Under the pieces are notes generated by a model that searched no databases, had not been told where the DNA came from, and was given only the letters and a program-made list of their open reading frames with translations. The position numbers were made by a program, and so were the translations under genes. Positions 1-9,540 of a stretch of 64,000 bases of DNA are shown here, in pieces. Numbering within the stretch: the first letter of the stretch is position 1; each line of letters starts with the position of its first letter. Source of the DNA: Alteromonas genovensis (lineage in GTDB: Bacteria; Pseudomonadota; Gammaproteobacteria; Enterobacterales; Alteromonadaceae); contig NZ_JAAAWO010000006.1 of the NCBI RefSeq assembly GCF_010500895.1, positions 186,001 through 250,000 of the forward strand, read 5' to 3'.

Positions 1-2679
1 ATCGAGGTTATGCTCTATTACCACCACAGTGTTTCCGTGGTCTCTGAGCTCGTGCAGTACAGCCAGCAGCTGTTTTATATCGTGGAAATGTAACCCAGTT
101 GTGGGTTCATCAAGAATGTAAAGGGTTTGGCCAGTGTCTCTTTTTGATAACTCTTTTGCGAGTTTTACACGCTGTGCTTCACCGCCAGACAGTGTAGTCG
201 CCGCCTGACCGAGTTTGATGTAAGACAGACCCACATCCATCAGCGTTTGCAATTTGCGAGAAATCGAAGGCACTGCATCAAAAAATACGCGAGCGTCTTC
301 CACCGTCATCTCTAGCACTTCGTGAATATTTTTATCTTTGTACTTTACGTCTAATGTTTCGCGGTTGTAGCGTTTGCCCATACACACGTCGCACGGCACG
401 TACACATCAGGTAAAAAGTGCATTTCTACCTTAATCACACCGTCGCCCTGGCAGGCTTCACAACGACCGCCTTTCACATTGAAGCTGAAGCGGCCTGGTT
501 TGTAACCACGAGAGCGTGACTCCTGCGTACCTGCAAACATCTCTCTAATGGGGGTAAATATTCCCGCATACGTTGCCGGGTTTGAACGCGGTGTTCTGCC
601 AATAGGGCTTTGATCAATATCGACAACTTTGTCGAGCAATTCTAACCCTTCCATAGATTTATGAGCTGCAGGTTCCGCAGTTGTCGCCTTATTTAACTCA
701 CGCTGTGCAATCTTGTAGAAGGTGTCGTTAATTAGCGTCGATTTACCCGAGCCTGATACACCCGTTACACAGGTCATCACACCTGTGGGAATGCGAAGGT
801 CAACAGATTGTAAGTTGTTACCGGTAGCGCCTTTGAGCGTTAGCCATTCATTGTTCTTCGCTGGATTCCGTTTTTCCGGAATATCAATCTTTTCTCTTCC
901 CGACAGATATTTTCCAGTAAGTGAGTGCTCGCTTGCCAATATATCGTCGATGGTACCTTGGGCGATAATTTCGCCCCCGTGTACACCTGCACCTGGGCCA
1001 ATGTCGATAACGTGGTCCGCTTGGCGAATGGCATCTTCATCATGTTCTACTACAAGCACGGTATTTCCGAGGTCGCGCAAGTGGGTGAGGGTTTTTAATA
1101 AGCGTTCGTTGTCTCGTTGATGCAAGCCAATAGAGGGTTCATCAAGTACATACATAACACCCACTAAGCCTGCACCTATTTGACTGGCAAGGCGAATACG
1201 CTGTGCTTCACCGCCGGATAACGTGTCTGCGCTTCGAGAAAGGGACAGGTAGTTAAGCCCTACATTTACCAAGAAACGTAGGCGGTCCAATATCTCTTTT
1301 AATATTTTCTCAGCAATTTGCGCTTTTTGACCGGTTAGATCGAGGGTCTCAAAAAACGTGTAAGCCTCTGCTATCGACATATCGGCGATAGTGGGCAGGG
1401 TTGTTTGCTGAATAAAAACGTTGCGCGCCTCAACCCGAAGTCGAGAGCCATTACAGCTACTGCAGTGTTGCTGGCTTAAGTACTTGCCAAGCTCTTCTCT
1501 TACCGAGTTAGACTCTGTCTCGCGGTAGCGGCGTTCCATGTTAGGAATTATGCCTTCGAAGGGGTGCTTGCGCTCCATGATATCGCCGCGCTCGTTGATA
1601 TACTTAAACGATAGTGACTTACCTTTTGAGCCATACAGCACAATGTCTTTATGTTCTTTTTCTAATTCTTCAAACGGCGCCGTTAAACTAAATTTGTAAT
1701 GGTCGGCGACGGCTTGCAGCATTTGAAAATAGTAATAACTGCGTTTGTCCCAGCCGCGAATGGCACCGCCTGACAAACTAATCTCGGCGTTGGTAATTAC
1801 CCGAGACGGGTCGAAAAAGTTGCGAGTGCCAAGTCCGTCACACGTAGGGCACGCACCTGCTGGATTGTTAAACGAGAACAAGCGAGGTTCTAGTTCGCTT
1901 AGGCTGTATCCGCAGTGGGGGCACGCAAAGTTGGCGGAAAATATAATTTCTTCCGCGTCTTTGTCGTCCATGTCGGCGACAATCGCGTTACCGTTAGCTA
2001 GCGATAAGGCGGTTTCAAAAGACTCAGACAAACGCAGCGCCATATCATCACGCACTTTAAAGCGGTCTACTACCACTTCAATAGTATGTTTCTTATGAAG
2101 ATCCAAAGGCGGTGGATCGGATAAATCGCATACTTCGCCGTCAATTCGAGCGCGAATAAAACCTTGTGCTGATAAGGTTTGTAGCGCTTTTACGTGTTCG
2201 CCTTTTCGTTCCTTCACAATAGGAGCAAGCAGCATAAGTTTACTGCCCTCAGGCATGGCCAACACTTTATCCACCATTTGACTCACGGTTTGTGCGTCAA
2301 GAGGCACATCGTGGTCCGGACAGCGCGGTGTGCCAACACGGGCAAACATCAGGCGCAGATAATCGTATATTTCGGTGATCGTACCCACGGTAGAACGGGG
2401 GTTATGCGATGTTGATTTTTGTTCAATCGAAATGGCTGGTGATAAGCCTTCGATATGATCCACATCGGGCTTTTCCATCATTGATAAAAATTGACGAGCG
2501 TAGGCTGAGAGCGACTCAACGTAACGACGCTGTCCCTCGGCGTACAGAGTGTCAAATGCAAGAGATGATTTACCTGATCCAGAAAGACCAGTAATCACTA
2601 CCAGTTTGTCTCGTGGCAGTGTTAAATCAATATTCTTCAAATTGTGAGTGCGTGCACCGCGTATTTCGATTTTATCCAT
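1..2679 (-). CDS. uvrA: UvrA, excinuclease ABC subunit A (3' end cut by window)
   Basis: DNA-damage recognition ATPase of nucleotide excision repair; as a dimer it loads UvrB on lesions. Read on the minus strand from ATG at 2679, the protein begins [19 protein letters not shown] and carries the first Walker A ([15 protein letters not shown]), zinc-binding CxxC pairs ([13 protein letters not shown]), a signature [16 protein letters not shown] followed by [13 protein letters not shown], then a second Walker A ([11 protein letters not shown]), another zinc module ([17 protein letters not shown]), a second [15 protein letters not shown] and [10 protein letters not shown]. 893 codons lie in the window. 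The family is about 940 residues, so only the C-terminal tail is missing. Divergent from the MFS gene. I looked for a LexA box upstream and saw no convincing CTGT-N8-ACAG. Confidence 0.98.
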   Translation of the reverse strand, partial: MDKIEIRGARTHNLKNIDLTLPRDKLVVITGLSGSGKSSLAFDTLYAEGQRRYVESLSAYARQFLSMMEKPDVDHIEGLSPAISIEQKSTSHNPRSTVGTITEIYDYLRLMFARVGTPRCPDHDVPLDAQTVSQMVDKVLAMPEGSKLMLLAPIVKERKGEHVKALQTLSAQGFIRARIDGEVCDLSDPPPLDLHKKHTIEVVVDRFKVRDDMALRLSESFETALSLANGNAIVADMDDKDAEEIIFSANFACPHCGYSLSELEPRLFSFNNPAGACPTCDGLGTRNFFDPSRVITNAEISLSGGAIRGWDKRSYYYFQMLQAVADHYKFSLTAPFEELEKEHKDIVLYGSKGKSLSFKYINERGDIMERKHPFEGIIPNMERRYRETESNSVREELGKYLSQQHCSSCNGSRLRVEARNVFIQQTTLPTIADMSIAEAYTFFETLDLTGQKAQIAEKILKEILDRLRFLVNVGLNYLSLSRSADTLSGGEAQRIRLASQIGAGLVGVMYVLDEPSIGLHQRDNERLLKTLTHLRDLGNTVLVVEHDEDAIRQADHVIDIGPGAGVHGGEIIAQGTIDDILASEHSLTGKYLSGREKIDIPEKRNPAKNNEWLTLKGATGNNLQSVDLRIPTGVMTCVTGVSGSGKSTLINDTFYKIAQRELNKATTAEPAAHKSMEGLELLDKVVDIDQSPIGRTPRSNPATYAGIFTPIREMFAGTQESRSRGYKPGRFSFNVKGGRCEACQGDGVIKVEMHFLPDVYVPCDVCMGKRYNRETLDVKYKDKNIHEVLEMTVEDARVFFDAVPSISRKLQTLMDVGLSYIKLGQAATTLSGGEAQRVKLAKELSKRDTGQTLYILDEPTTGLHFHDIKQLLAVLHELRDHGNTVVVIEHNLD

Positions 2680-2720
2680 TGAAGCCTAATGAGAAAAAGA
2701 ATCTGAATGAAAGGGTCAGT

Positions 2721-2753
2721 ATGCCATATGTGTCAACTAAAGTGATATGGCAT
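2721..2753. promoter_or_regulatory. Inverted repeat in the uvrA upstream region
   Basis: ATGCCATAT at 2721-2729 and ATATGGCAT at 2745-2753 form a perfect 9-bp inverted repeat around a 15-base loop, 42 bp upstream of the uvrA start. It could be an operator or a 5' leader hairpin. It does not match the LexA consensus. The rest of the 277-bp divergent region holds no other feature I can support, apart from a possible worn repeat copy at 2858-2917. Confidence 0.35.
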
Positions 2754-2956
2754 TGAAGTTATACTGCTTGAAAGCGGGTGAGATCACCTTCACTTGTATC
2801 TTGGAGTGCTGAATTGCGCTAAAGATTAGACTTAATAACTCCCGTTTTTCGCTTTGACGATTACATTAATCAGTTTTAACCTACATGGGCACACCAACAA
2901 TTTATGCAAACTGGTATTATGCTACACTTCGCGACCTTGTTTTGGCTCAGTAAACT

Positions 2957-4345
2957 TTGAGGAACTCAGACGCTTTGAACGCTTTGGAATTACGCGCGGC
3001 GCTTGCGCTAGCATCTGTTTATGTTTTACGTATGTTGGGCCTTTTCATGGTCATGCCTGTTTTGGCTGTGGCTGCGATGGATTATCCAGATTATTCTCCT
3101 TTGCTGGTAGGTTTAGCAGTAGGTGGCTACGGGCTGACACAGGCGGCATTGCAAATTCCCATGGGCATGATGTCTGATAAATGGGGTCGTAAACCCGTTA
3201 TTCTGTTGGGTCTTAGTGTGTTTGCGGTGGGGAGTTTTGTCGCTGCCAATGCCGACACCATGGCATGGATGATTGTCGGACGTATTTTACAAGGCGCGGG
3301 AGCTATTGCCGGCGCTATTATGGCACTTGCCACCGACGTAAGCAGAGAAAGCCAGCGAGCAAAAGTGCTCGCAATTATCGGTATAGCTATTGGTTTTTCG
3401 TTTTATCTCGCTGTTATCATCGGCCCCTTAATTGCAAATCACTATGGCTTAGCGGGCGTTTTTGCTGTAACAGGCCTTTTAGCCGTACTGTGTATGCCAT
3501 TAATAAAATGGGTAGTACCGAACTCTGAGCCACTCAGCAGTGGCGATACACTGCCTCAAAAAGGACAGCTTCGTCATTTAATGTTTTCCCCGCAACTGTG
3601 GCGTTTGAACGTAAGCGTTCTCGTGCTGCATATGTTGATTACGCTGTTGTTTGTGCAGCTACCCGTTACATTAACTAACTTTGATATGACGCTGAGTGAG
3701 CATTGGCGCATGTACCTGCCCGTCTTAGGCGTGTCCATTTTAGGGCTCATTGTAATGATGGGAATAGCAAGAGGGCGCACGCCTAAATGGTTATTACTGC
3801 TGGGTGTGGTATTGATGGGAAGTGCGTTTTTAGCCCTTGGCGTCAATGGCAATAGCTGGTGGCTAACGGCGGCAGCGGTCATTCTTTTCTTTACCGGCTT
3901 TAATTACCTAGAGGCAAATTTTCCTGCTTTAGTATCGAGCATTGCCCCTGCCGGTCAAAAAGGAACCGCCATGGGGATTTACGCTAGCTTTCAGTTTTTT
4001 GGCGCCTTTTTAGGTGGGATGGTGTCGGGTGTTGTCACTGATATATGGTCTCCTAATGTGGCGTATCTGGTTGGAGCATTTAGTACACTGCTTTGGATTT
4101 TAGTTATAAGCGGCCTCAAAGAGGTGAGCCCCGTGAAGCGCGTGATGTTAAACGGGCTACGTGCTGACGTGCTGCTTGATGCCAATAAGCAACCTGATAG
4201 CACCAAGCAACAAGCCCTTGAAGAAGCACTTTTAGCCGTGCCGGGAGTCTTGGAAGTCACATTGAATGCAGATAATGGTGCAGCGTACTTAAAAGTAAAT
4301 AGAGACTTTGATGCCGTGAAAGCGCGCGCTGTGCTAGCGGTTTAG
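2957..4345 (+). CDS. yajR: MFS drug-exporter family protein with C-terminal YAM domain (YajR-like)
   Basis: Twelve-TM major facilitator, probably a proton-driven inner-membrane exporter; substrate unknown. Motif A appears as MSDKWGRKPV (residues 72-81) after TM2, and the TM1 segment VLRMLGLFMVMPVLAV closely resembles E. coli YajR. Residues from about 390 to the end, beginning VMLNGLRADVLL, form the ferredoxin-like cytoplasmic YAM domain that sets YajR apart from other MFS exporters. The start is taken as TTG at 2957, with GAGG-like bases absent and no upstream ATG in frame, so it is uncertain; the next leucine codons at 2975 or 2984 are alternatives. It lies between uvrA and ssb in many gammaproteobacteria (family knowledge). 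Here about 8.5 kb separates it from ssb. Confidence 0.88.
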   Translation: MRNSDALNALELRAALALASVYVLRMLGLFMVMPVLAVAAMDYPDYSPLLVGLAVGGYGLTQAALQIPMGMMSDKWGRKPVILLGLSVFAVGSFVAANADTMAWMIVGRILQGAGAIAGAIMALATDVSRESQRAKVLAIIGIAIGFSFYLAVIIGPLIANHYGLAGVFAVTGLLAVLCMPLIKWVVPNSEPLSSGDTLPQKGQLRHLMFSPQLWRLNVSVLVLHMLITLLFVQLPVTLTNFDMTLSEHWRMYLPVLGVSILGLIVMMGIARGRTPKWLLLLGVVLMGSAFLALGVNGNSWWLTAAAVILFFTGFNYLEANFPALVSSIAPAGQKGTAMGIYASFQFFGAFLGGMVSGVVTDIWSPNVAYLVGAFSTLLWILVISGLKEVSPVKRVMLNGLRADVLLDANKQPDSTKQQALEEALLAVPGVLEVTLNADNGAAYLKVNRDFDAVKARAVLAV

Positions 4346-4424
4346 GTGCTGTCTGGGTACTTTCTGGGTGCAGTCTAGCTTCAAAGAGGCGCTGAGAAAA
4401 GGTGAAGCTCTTATATAGCCACTA

Positions 4425-4472
4425 CTTAGCAGGTGCACAGCTTAGCAGGTGCACAGCTTAGCAGGTGCACAG
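4425..4472. repeat. Three perfect 16-bp tandem repeats
   Basis: The unit CTTAGCAGGTGCACAG occurs three times with no mismatch at 4425-4440, 4441-4456 and 4457-4472. It lies in the 220-bp gap between the MFS gene and the lipoprotein gene, about 95 bp before the lipoprotein start. Each unit holds the small palindrome GTGCAC. Its function is unknown. It may be a slippage product that varies in copy number between strains. Confidence 0.9.
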
Positions 4473-4565
4473 CGAACGTGAAATATTTCTCATGACTGTT
4501 TTTCTTGTGAAGCTGCAGGTACTTTGCTTTAATAAATTATACAAAAACACGGACAGTTCTTCCCC

Positions 4566-5453
4566 ATGGCTTTTAAACCTGCCTTATCTTCCTTTTTATC
4601 TTGCCTAGCCTTAAGCGTATTTTTGGCTGGGTGTGCTATCAACGTTTCGCCGAGCGCGTTCTTTTACCAAGATACCAAAGAAAAACCGTTAGATACGACA
4701 CGACTTCACAGCGCCATTCAAAAAGACAAAGTGGCTGCTGGCATTAGTATTGTAGAGATTGAAAATGCGGGTGGAGAAACCTTGCGAGGCGTTGCGGTTT
4801 CTTATGCTAAGCCCGTTATTAATATTCTGTTCTTTGCTGATAACCGAATGACGGTGTCTGAAAATAACAATGTGATACACCAGCTAGGTAAGCTGCCCGC
4901 CAATATCCTATGGCTCGACTATCAAGGGGTTGGTGCGAGTGAAAAGGCCGACAAGCTCAGTATTAATGCGATTAAAAAAGACGCATTAATGCAATTCGAT
5001 TATGTGAAAAATACCTTCGATACTTCTGTGCCAACTATTGTCCACGGACGGGGCATTGGAAGTTACTTTGCTAGCTATGTGGCTGCTAACAGGCAAATAG
5101 ATGGGTTGGTATTAGACGGGGCATTCAATAACATATCTGATTTAATCGCCAATATGGTGCCAGGCTTTTCTAATTCATTTACTGCAATGAAGCTGCACGA
5201 TGAAGTTCACAGTATGCAAATTGCGCCCATTCTCAGACATTTTGATGGTCCGCTTTGGTTACTCGTTGGTGCCAAGGACAAAATTACCCCTCAAGTAATC
5301 AGCGAACAACTTCTTGCCGACAGTGCAAGTGAGAAAAAGCACATCTCTGTTATTCCTGATGCAACCCATAACGCCACATTAAATTCAGAATTTGCGATTA
5401 CTGAATACAGGCGTTTCATATCTATACTATCTCGTAAAAAAGCATCTCGTTAA
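4566..5453 (+). CDS. Alpha/beta-hydrolase-fold lipoprotein lacking the nucleophile serine
   Basis: 295-residue predicted lipoprotein. The signal peptide ends in the lipobox FLAGC, with Cys23 as lipidation site. Without Asp at +2, outer-membrane sorting is expected. The body has the alpha/beta-hydrolase pattern: strand ILFFAD near 87-92, LDYQGVGAS near 118-125, then the nucleophile elbow at 161-165, which reads GRGIG instead of GxSxG, so glycine stands where serine is expected. The Asp (LLVGAKDKIT, D238) and His (PDATHNA, H268) are kept. It may therefore be a non-catalytic or binding member, or use another residue. The start ATG is clear. It is probably the last gene before the terminator at 5670. 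Confidence 0.75.
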   Translation: MAFKPALSSFLSCLALSVFLAGCAINVSPSAFFYQDTKEKPLDTTRLHSAIQKDKVAAGISIVEIENAGGETLRGVAVSYAKPVINILFFADNRMTVSENNNVIHQLGKLPANILWLDYQGVGASEKADKLSINAIKKDALMQFDYVKNTFDTSVPTIVHGRGIGSYFASYVAANRQIDGLVLDGAFNNISDLIANMVPGFSNSFTAMKLHDEVHSMQIAPILRHFDGPLWLLVGAKDKITPQVISEQLLADSASEKKHISVIPDATHNATLNSEFAITEYRRFISILSRKKASR

Positions 5454-5772
5454 GCTGCATCACGTTATTTCACTTTTTGCCTGTGGATAAATAGTGGAAA
5501 ACCTTGTTGGTAACTATGTTAACAGTCAATGAAAGTAAGCGATCGGGATCAATTAAGCTCAACTGATCCGATCACGTTACGTCAGTAAAATCAATAGCTG
5601 TAGCAAAATTATTGTAGATCGCTGGTCAATTTGATCGTAATTGTGTGAAGGATCAACAGCTTTGTCACATTGGGGATAACCATAATGCATGGTCTCCCCA
5701 ATTTTATTTTAGACTTAAGTCTAAAGTCGGTGTTTCAGCCGTTTATAGCTATTCACAGCTAGCGGTGGAAGC
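5454..5772. other. Intergenic region between converging lipoprotein gene and galR
   Basis: This 319-bp gap holds no gene I can support. It contains the plus-strand terminator hairpin at 5670-5710 and, just past it, the perfect 12-bp palindrome AGACTTAAGTCT at 5711-5722. Several GATC/TGATC-rich words occur at 5540-5660, but no coding frame or RNA gene signature. Confidence 0.6.
5670..5710 (+). terminator. Rho-independent terminator
   Basis: TTGGGGA (5670-5676) pairs with TCCCCAA (5695-5701), with an inner pair ACCAT/ATGGT. The run TTTTATTTT follows on the plus strand. It would end transcripts from the lipoprotein gene, although it lies about 215 bp after that stop codon. Confidence 0.7.
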
Positions 5773-6774
5773 TTAAACTCTCACTACGGAGTCACGCTTG
5801 ATAATAGTGGGGGTATATTTGAAGGTTAAACCTTCTTCTGGCTTTTTCCCCGATGCATACTTAAGGGCAAGCTCGGCAGCTTTTGAGGCCATCATTTCAA
5901 CAGGGTAGCGCAAAGTGGTGAGTTTGGGGCGGCAATATTTGGCTAACAAAACATCGTCATAACCCATTACAGATACCTGTTCTGGTACCGCAATACCATG
6001 GTCTTGTAGCATTGTCATGGCGCCTGACGCCATAGCATCGTTATAGGCCAATACGGCGGTAAATTTAGCGCCCGTGGCCAATAAGTTCTGCATTGCAAGT
6101 TCACCACCTTCTTGATCTGGCGTTGCGTACTCAATCATGCTTTCAGGCAATACTAAGTTGGCGTGCTTTATAGCGGTGCGAACACCTTCAAGCCGTTGAT
6201 TAGGATCGTCTATTCGGTACTGACTGCTGATAACCGCCACGTGTTCGTGACCTTGGTTAATCGCATATTCAGCCATTAAACGTCCACCGGTGACATTGTC
6301 TAGCCATACGCATCTATTAGCGATTTCAGGAATATATCGGTTAATTAGTACAAAGCCCGGCACTTGTTTTGAGAATTCTACGAGGGTTTTATCATCAAGG
6401 GCCTTGCTGTGAACCACCATGGCTTCGACACGATGCTCTAACAACGTTTCTATAGCCCGTAACTCTGTCTCTTTTTCTATAGAGCCTGCACTTAGTAGTA
6501 TTTGGACATTGTTCTTGCGAGTAACTGATTCTACGCCATGAGCCAGCATGGCGAAGAACGGGTCGTGTAATTCGGCAATCACAACCCCCAGCGATGCGCT
6601 TTTCTTTGTGACCAAAGCTCGTGCATTGGCGTTAGGGCGATAACCCATCTCTTCCATTATCTTTTTCACGCGTTTTCGCGTATCGCTACCTACTTTTGGC
6701 CCGTCGTTGATTACGCGAGACACTGTGGCAAGTGAAACCCCTGCCGCCTGAGCTATATCTTTAATTGTTGCCAT
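5773..6774 (-). CDS. galR: LacI-family repressor, probable GalR
   Basis: 333-residue transcription regulator. Residues 2-25 (TIKDIAQAAGVSLATVSRVI) are the LacI-type helix-turn-helix, followed by the hinge helix NANARALVTKKS and a periplasmic-binding-protein-like sensor domain with the usual LGVVIAELHDPFFAML opening and a YNDAMASGAM segment. It is divergent from galM at the left of the gal cluster, so galactose or a phosphorylated derivative is the likely inducer (inference). Candidate operators of the expected LacI/GalR type (centre AACGTT) lie at 8393-8402 before galT and 27148-27162 before the TonB receptor, suggesting a shared regulon. Confidence 0.88.
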   Translation of the reverse strand: MATIKDIAQAAGVSLATVSRVINDGPKVGSDTRKRVKKIMEEMGYRPNANARALVTKKSASLGVVIAELHDPFFAMLAHGVESVTRKNNVQILLSAGSIEKETELRAIETLLEHRVEAMVVHSKALDDKTLVEFSKQVPGFVLINRYIPEIANRCVWLDNVTGGRLMAEYAINQGHEHVAVISSQYRIDDPNQRLEGVRTAIKHANLVLPESMIEYATPDQEGGELAMQNLLATGAKFTAVLAYNDAMASGAMTMLQDHGIAVPEQVSVMGYDDVLLAKYCRPKLTTLRYPVEMMASKAAELALKYASGKKPEEGLTFKYTPTIIKRDSVVRV

Positions 6775-7125
6775 TTCGTTTTCGCAATTCTATTTTTATT
6801 TTTAACGATAGGCTCGCTGACGGTGACGCTTAAGAGTAAAAAGGCTGTAAAAGCACAGTCAGTAGGGCCAAATAATGCTTATAGCGTACATTATATTTAC
6901 AAAAATTGATAAATTTCCAACCCGTTAGTTAGGGCTTTCATCAAGGCGGCAAGCTGTGTTTCAAAAGTAAGTGAATAACTCTGACTCAATAGCGGCACTT
7001 AAATACAAAATGTTATCTCGTGCGCTACAAATAATTGTTGAAAACCTATACCCTTTGAAAACAGGTTGCGCTGTTACAATGTGTTCAGTGGTGTTGACGT
7101 AAGTATAAAAGGCGAAAATAGGGTT
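6775..7125. other. Divergent galR-galM intergenic region
   Basis: 351 bp between the divergent starts of galR and galM. It must hold the promoters of both genes. I saw no good copy of the AACGTT-centred palindrome found before galT, no terminator and no supported small gene. The stretch 6890-6920 is AT-rich. Confidence 0.5.
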
Positions 7126-8265
7126 ATGAATATTCAGGTGTCGACTTTCGGTAAAATGAGCGGAAAAGCGAGCGTTCAACTAAGTGAAGAACAACTAAGT
7201 GATGAACAAGTAAGTGATGAACAAGTAAGTGATGAACAAGTAAGTGATGAACAAGTAAGTGATGAACAAGTAAGTGATGAACAAGTAAGTATGTTTACCT
7301 TATCGAACGCCAACAACATGGAAGTTAAAATATTAACCTTAGGCGGTATTATAAAAGAAATTACTATGCCTGATGTTAATAACGCACTTAAACACTGTAT
7401 TCAAACTTTCGACACCATAGATGAATACATGGCCGATGAGAGTTATCGCGGTGCTATTGTAGGGCGATACGCTAACCGTATTGGCAATGGGTGTTTTAGT
7501 CTTAATGGCACAACTTATCACCTTGATAAAAACAACGGCGAGCATAACCTTCATGGCGGCAATGCCGGTTTTCACAAACGTAATTGGGCCTCGTCAACTC
7601 ATTGTGATGACCAAAGCGCAAGTGTCACGCTAACGCTACTCAGCGGCGATGGGGAAGGAGGTTTTCCTGGCAATGTAGCGGTAACCGCCTGCTATACCCT
7701 AAATAATGACAATGAGCTTAGCTTACATATAAAAGCAACGACCGATAAAGCAACCCCGCTCAGTTTTACTCAACACGCCTACTTCACATTAAGTAATGAG
7801 AGCTCAGTAGAGAGCACGGTGTTGACTATTGCTGCAGATGAAGTGACCGATGCGGATAGTACATTGCTACCAAACGGTGAGTTTGTTGCCGTGAACGACA
7901 CCCCCTTTGATTTTAGGGTGCCCACTCAAATAGGAAAGAATGTGCATGATATGCCGTCGTCTGAACTCTTTGAGAAAGTAGGGGGGTACGACCACAACTA
8001 CGTGCTGCGCCAAAGTGCTAACACCCAGCCTCAAGCTGAAGTGAGCGCCAGCGACACAGGGCTTACCATGAAGCTGTATACCAATTTGCCAGGACTGCAG
8101 TTCTACACAGGTAATCTAAAAACGCAGCAGCAAATGGGCGCATTGTGTTTAGAGCCTCAGTTTTTCCCTGACTCACCGAACAAGCCTCACTTTCCAAATT
8201 GTATCGTTACGCCAGATTCTCCTTTAGATATGGAGATTAGTTACGCTTTCTCGGTAACAAAATAA
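7126..8265 (+). CDS. galM: Aldose 1-epimerase (galactose mutarotase) with a repeat-built N-terminal extension
   Basis: Interconverts the alpha and beta anomers of galactose, feeding GalK. Taken from ATG 7126 (379 residues); the frame is open back to TTG 7066. Residues 20-54 are tandem pentapeptides, one SEEQL then six perfect SDEQV, encoded by a 15-bp minisatellite. The epimerase domain begins at Met56 (codon at 7291) with the typical MFTLSNANNMEVKIL, so 7291 is an alternative or ancestral start. Conserved catalytic residues are present: His143 in NLHGG, His217 in TQHAYF and Glu343 in ALCLEPQFFPDSPNKP. No signal peptide is seen, so it should be cytoplasmic. The acidic extension is not part of the known fold. 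Confidence 0.9.
   Translation: MNIQVSTFGKMSGKASVQLSEEQLSDEQVSDEQVSDEQVSDEQVSDEQVSDEQVSMFTLSNANNMEVKILTLGGIIKEITMPDVNNALKHCIQTFDTIDEYMADESYRGAIVGRYANRIGNGCFSLNGTTYHLDKNNGEHNLHGGNAGFHKRNWASSTHCDDQSASVTLTLLSGDGEGGFPGNVAVTACYTLNNDNELSLHIKATTDKATPLSFTQHAYFTLSNESSVESTVLTIAADEVTDADSTLLPNGEFVAVNDTPFDFRVPTQIGKNVHDMPSSELFEKVGGYDHNYVLRQSANTQPQAEVSASDTGLTMKLYTNLPGLQFYTGNLKTQQQMGALCLEPQFFPDSPNKPHFPNCIVTPDSPLDMEISYAFSVTK
7183..7287 (+). repeat. In-frame 15-bp minisatellite inside galM
   Basis: Six identical copies of AGTGATGAACAAGTA occupy 7198-7287, preceded by one diverged copy (AGTGAAGAACAACTA) at 7183-7197. Because the unit is 15 bp, copy-number change keeps the reading frame and only lengthens or shortens the (SDEQV)n segment. 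Confidence 0.97.
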
Positions 8266-8357
8266 ACGTGGTCGTATAAAAGTGGCTGTACACACGTGAC
8301 TATCGAATAGGGACTAAATGTTATTTTAATTAACATTTATTTTTCCTTCTTCGAACA

Positions 8358-8402
8358 TTGATAAATTGAGAGCATTGATATATTATTTTGGGTAAACGTT
8401 TA
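8358..8402 (+). promoter_or_regulatory. galT promoter with LacI/GalR-type operator at the start point
   Basis: A -35 box TTGATA (8358-8363), a 17-bp spacer and a -10 box TATTAT (8381-8386) are followed at 8393-8402 by the perfect palindrome TAAACGTTTA, placed where transcription would begin. The CG-centred half-sites match the general LacI/GalR operator form. A closely similar site lies upstream of the TonB receptor gene. The regulator is most likely the GalR encoded at 5773-6774 (inference). Confidence 0.65.
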
Positions 8403-8484
8403 ACCTTTTGTGTATAGCGCACGCATTATTTGCCGCTTAGGCTTAGTGACCTGCCCACAAAACGCATTTTTATAGAGAGCGACT

Positions 8485-9540
8485 ATGGCAAGCCCATTCG
8501 ACCCGTCAGATGATCCACACCGCAGATTCAACCCCCTATTGGGTGAGTGGGTTTTGGTATCGCCGCATCGCGCGAAACGACCATGGCAAGGGCAGTCGGA
8601 CGAGCCTAATAATGAGCAGAAACCGTCCTACGATCCAACCTGCTATTTATGCCCGGGCAATACCCGTGTTAACGGCGAGGTAAACCCTGATTACGCTGGC
8701 ACTTTTGTTTTTGAAAACGACTTTGCTGCGCTCAAGAAAGACACAGTGGTGTTGAGCGAGAAAAAAGGGCTTTTTCAGTTCGAAACCGAACAGGGCTGTA
8801 GCCGAGTTATTTGTTTCTCTCCCGATCACAGTAAAACCCTTCCAGAATTGACAGACCAAGAGCGTGCAGATGTTGTGGCGTGCTGGAAATCACAGACAGA
8901 AGAGTTAGGTGAGCAATATCAATGGGTTCAGGTATTTGAGAACAAGGGCGCGATGATGGGTTGCTCTAACCCTCATCCTCACGGACAAGTTTGGGCGCAA
9001 CAGCATGTGCCGACAGATCCGGCTAAAAAGCTTGTACAATTACGTGCTTATTACAACGAACACAAACGTCCTTTGTTGTTAGACTACGCTGAGCAAGAAG
9101 TTGCAAAGCAAGAGCGCGTTGTATGTCAAAACGATGACTGGATAGTAGTAGTACCGTATTGGGCGGCATGGCCGTTTGAAACATTGTTACTGCCTCGCTT
9201 TGATGTAACAGCACTGCACAAATTAACCGACGAACAATCGTTTTCTCTAGCGCAAATTATTGGCGATATAACCGCGCGCTATGACAATTTGTTTGAAACG
9301 TCATTTCCATATTCTATGGGCTGGCATAGCGCACCATTTGATAAACAAGCACATCCTGAATGGACGTTACACGCGCATTTCTTCCCGCCACTGCTTCGCT
9401 CTGCGAGTGTACGTAAGTTCATGGTTGGGTATGAAATGATGGCCGAGGCCCAGCGCGACTTAACCCCAGAACAAGCCGCAGATAGATTGAAGGCACTTTC
9501 CAGCGTGCACTATAAAAAACATGGGAATACGAATGGATAA
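8485..9540 (+). CDS. galT: Galactose-1-phosphate uridylyltransferase
   Basis: Transfers UMP from UDP-glucose to galactose-1-phosphate in the Leloir pathway. 351 residues, normal for the family. The active-site motif [10 protein letters not shown] lies at 161-170, with the HPH at 164-166 (His166 is the uridylylated nucleophile by homology). The zinc-site CYLCPGN is at 53-59, and the second-site histidines are in [10 protein letters not shown] near the C-terminus. Start ATG 8485 follows a GAGAGCGACT stretch. It is followed by galK with an 8-base overlap, so the two are translationally coupled. The galE gene of the pathway is not in this window. Confidence 0.97.
   Translation: MASPFDPSDDPHRRFNPLLGEWVLVSPHRAKRPWQGQSDEPNNEQKPSYDPTCYLCPGNTRVNGEVNPDYAGTFVFENDFAALKKDTVVLSEKKGLFQFETEQGCSRVICFSPDHSKTLPELTDQERADVVACWKSQTEELGEQYQWVQVFENKGAMMGCSNPHPHGQVWAQQHVPTDPAKKLVQLRAYYNEHKRPLLLDYAEQEVAKQERVVCQNDDWIVVVPYWAAWPFETLLLPRFDVTALHKLTDEQSFSLAQIIGDITARYDNLFETSFPYSMGWHSAPFDKQAHPEWTLHAHFFPPLLRSASVRKFMVGYEMMAEAQRDLTPEQAADRLKALSSVHYKKHGNTNG

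Noticed and set aside
722..1120. 132-residue open frame on the plus strand inside uvrA
   Set aside because: It is antisense to the strongly conserved UvrA coding frame and has no recognisable protein features.
2681..2956. LexA (SOS) box before uvrA
   Set aside because: The best candidate near 2911-2926 (CTGG...TACA) fails at both conserved half-sites, so I do not call it.
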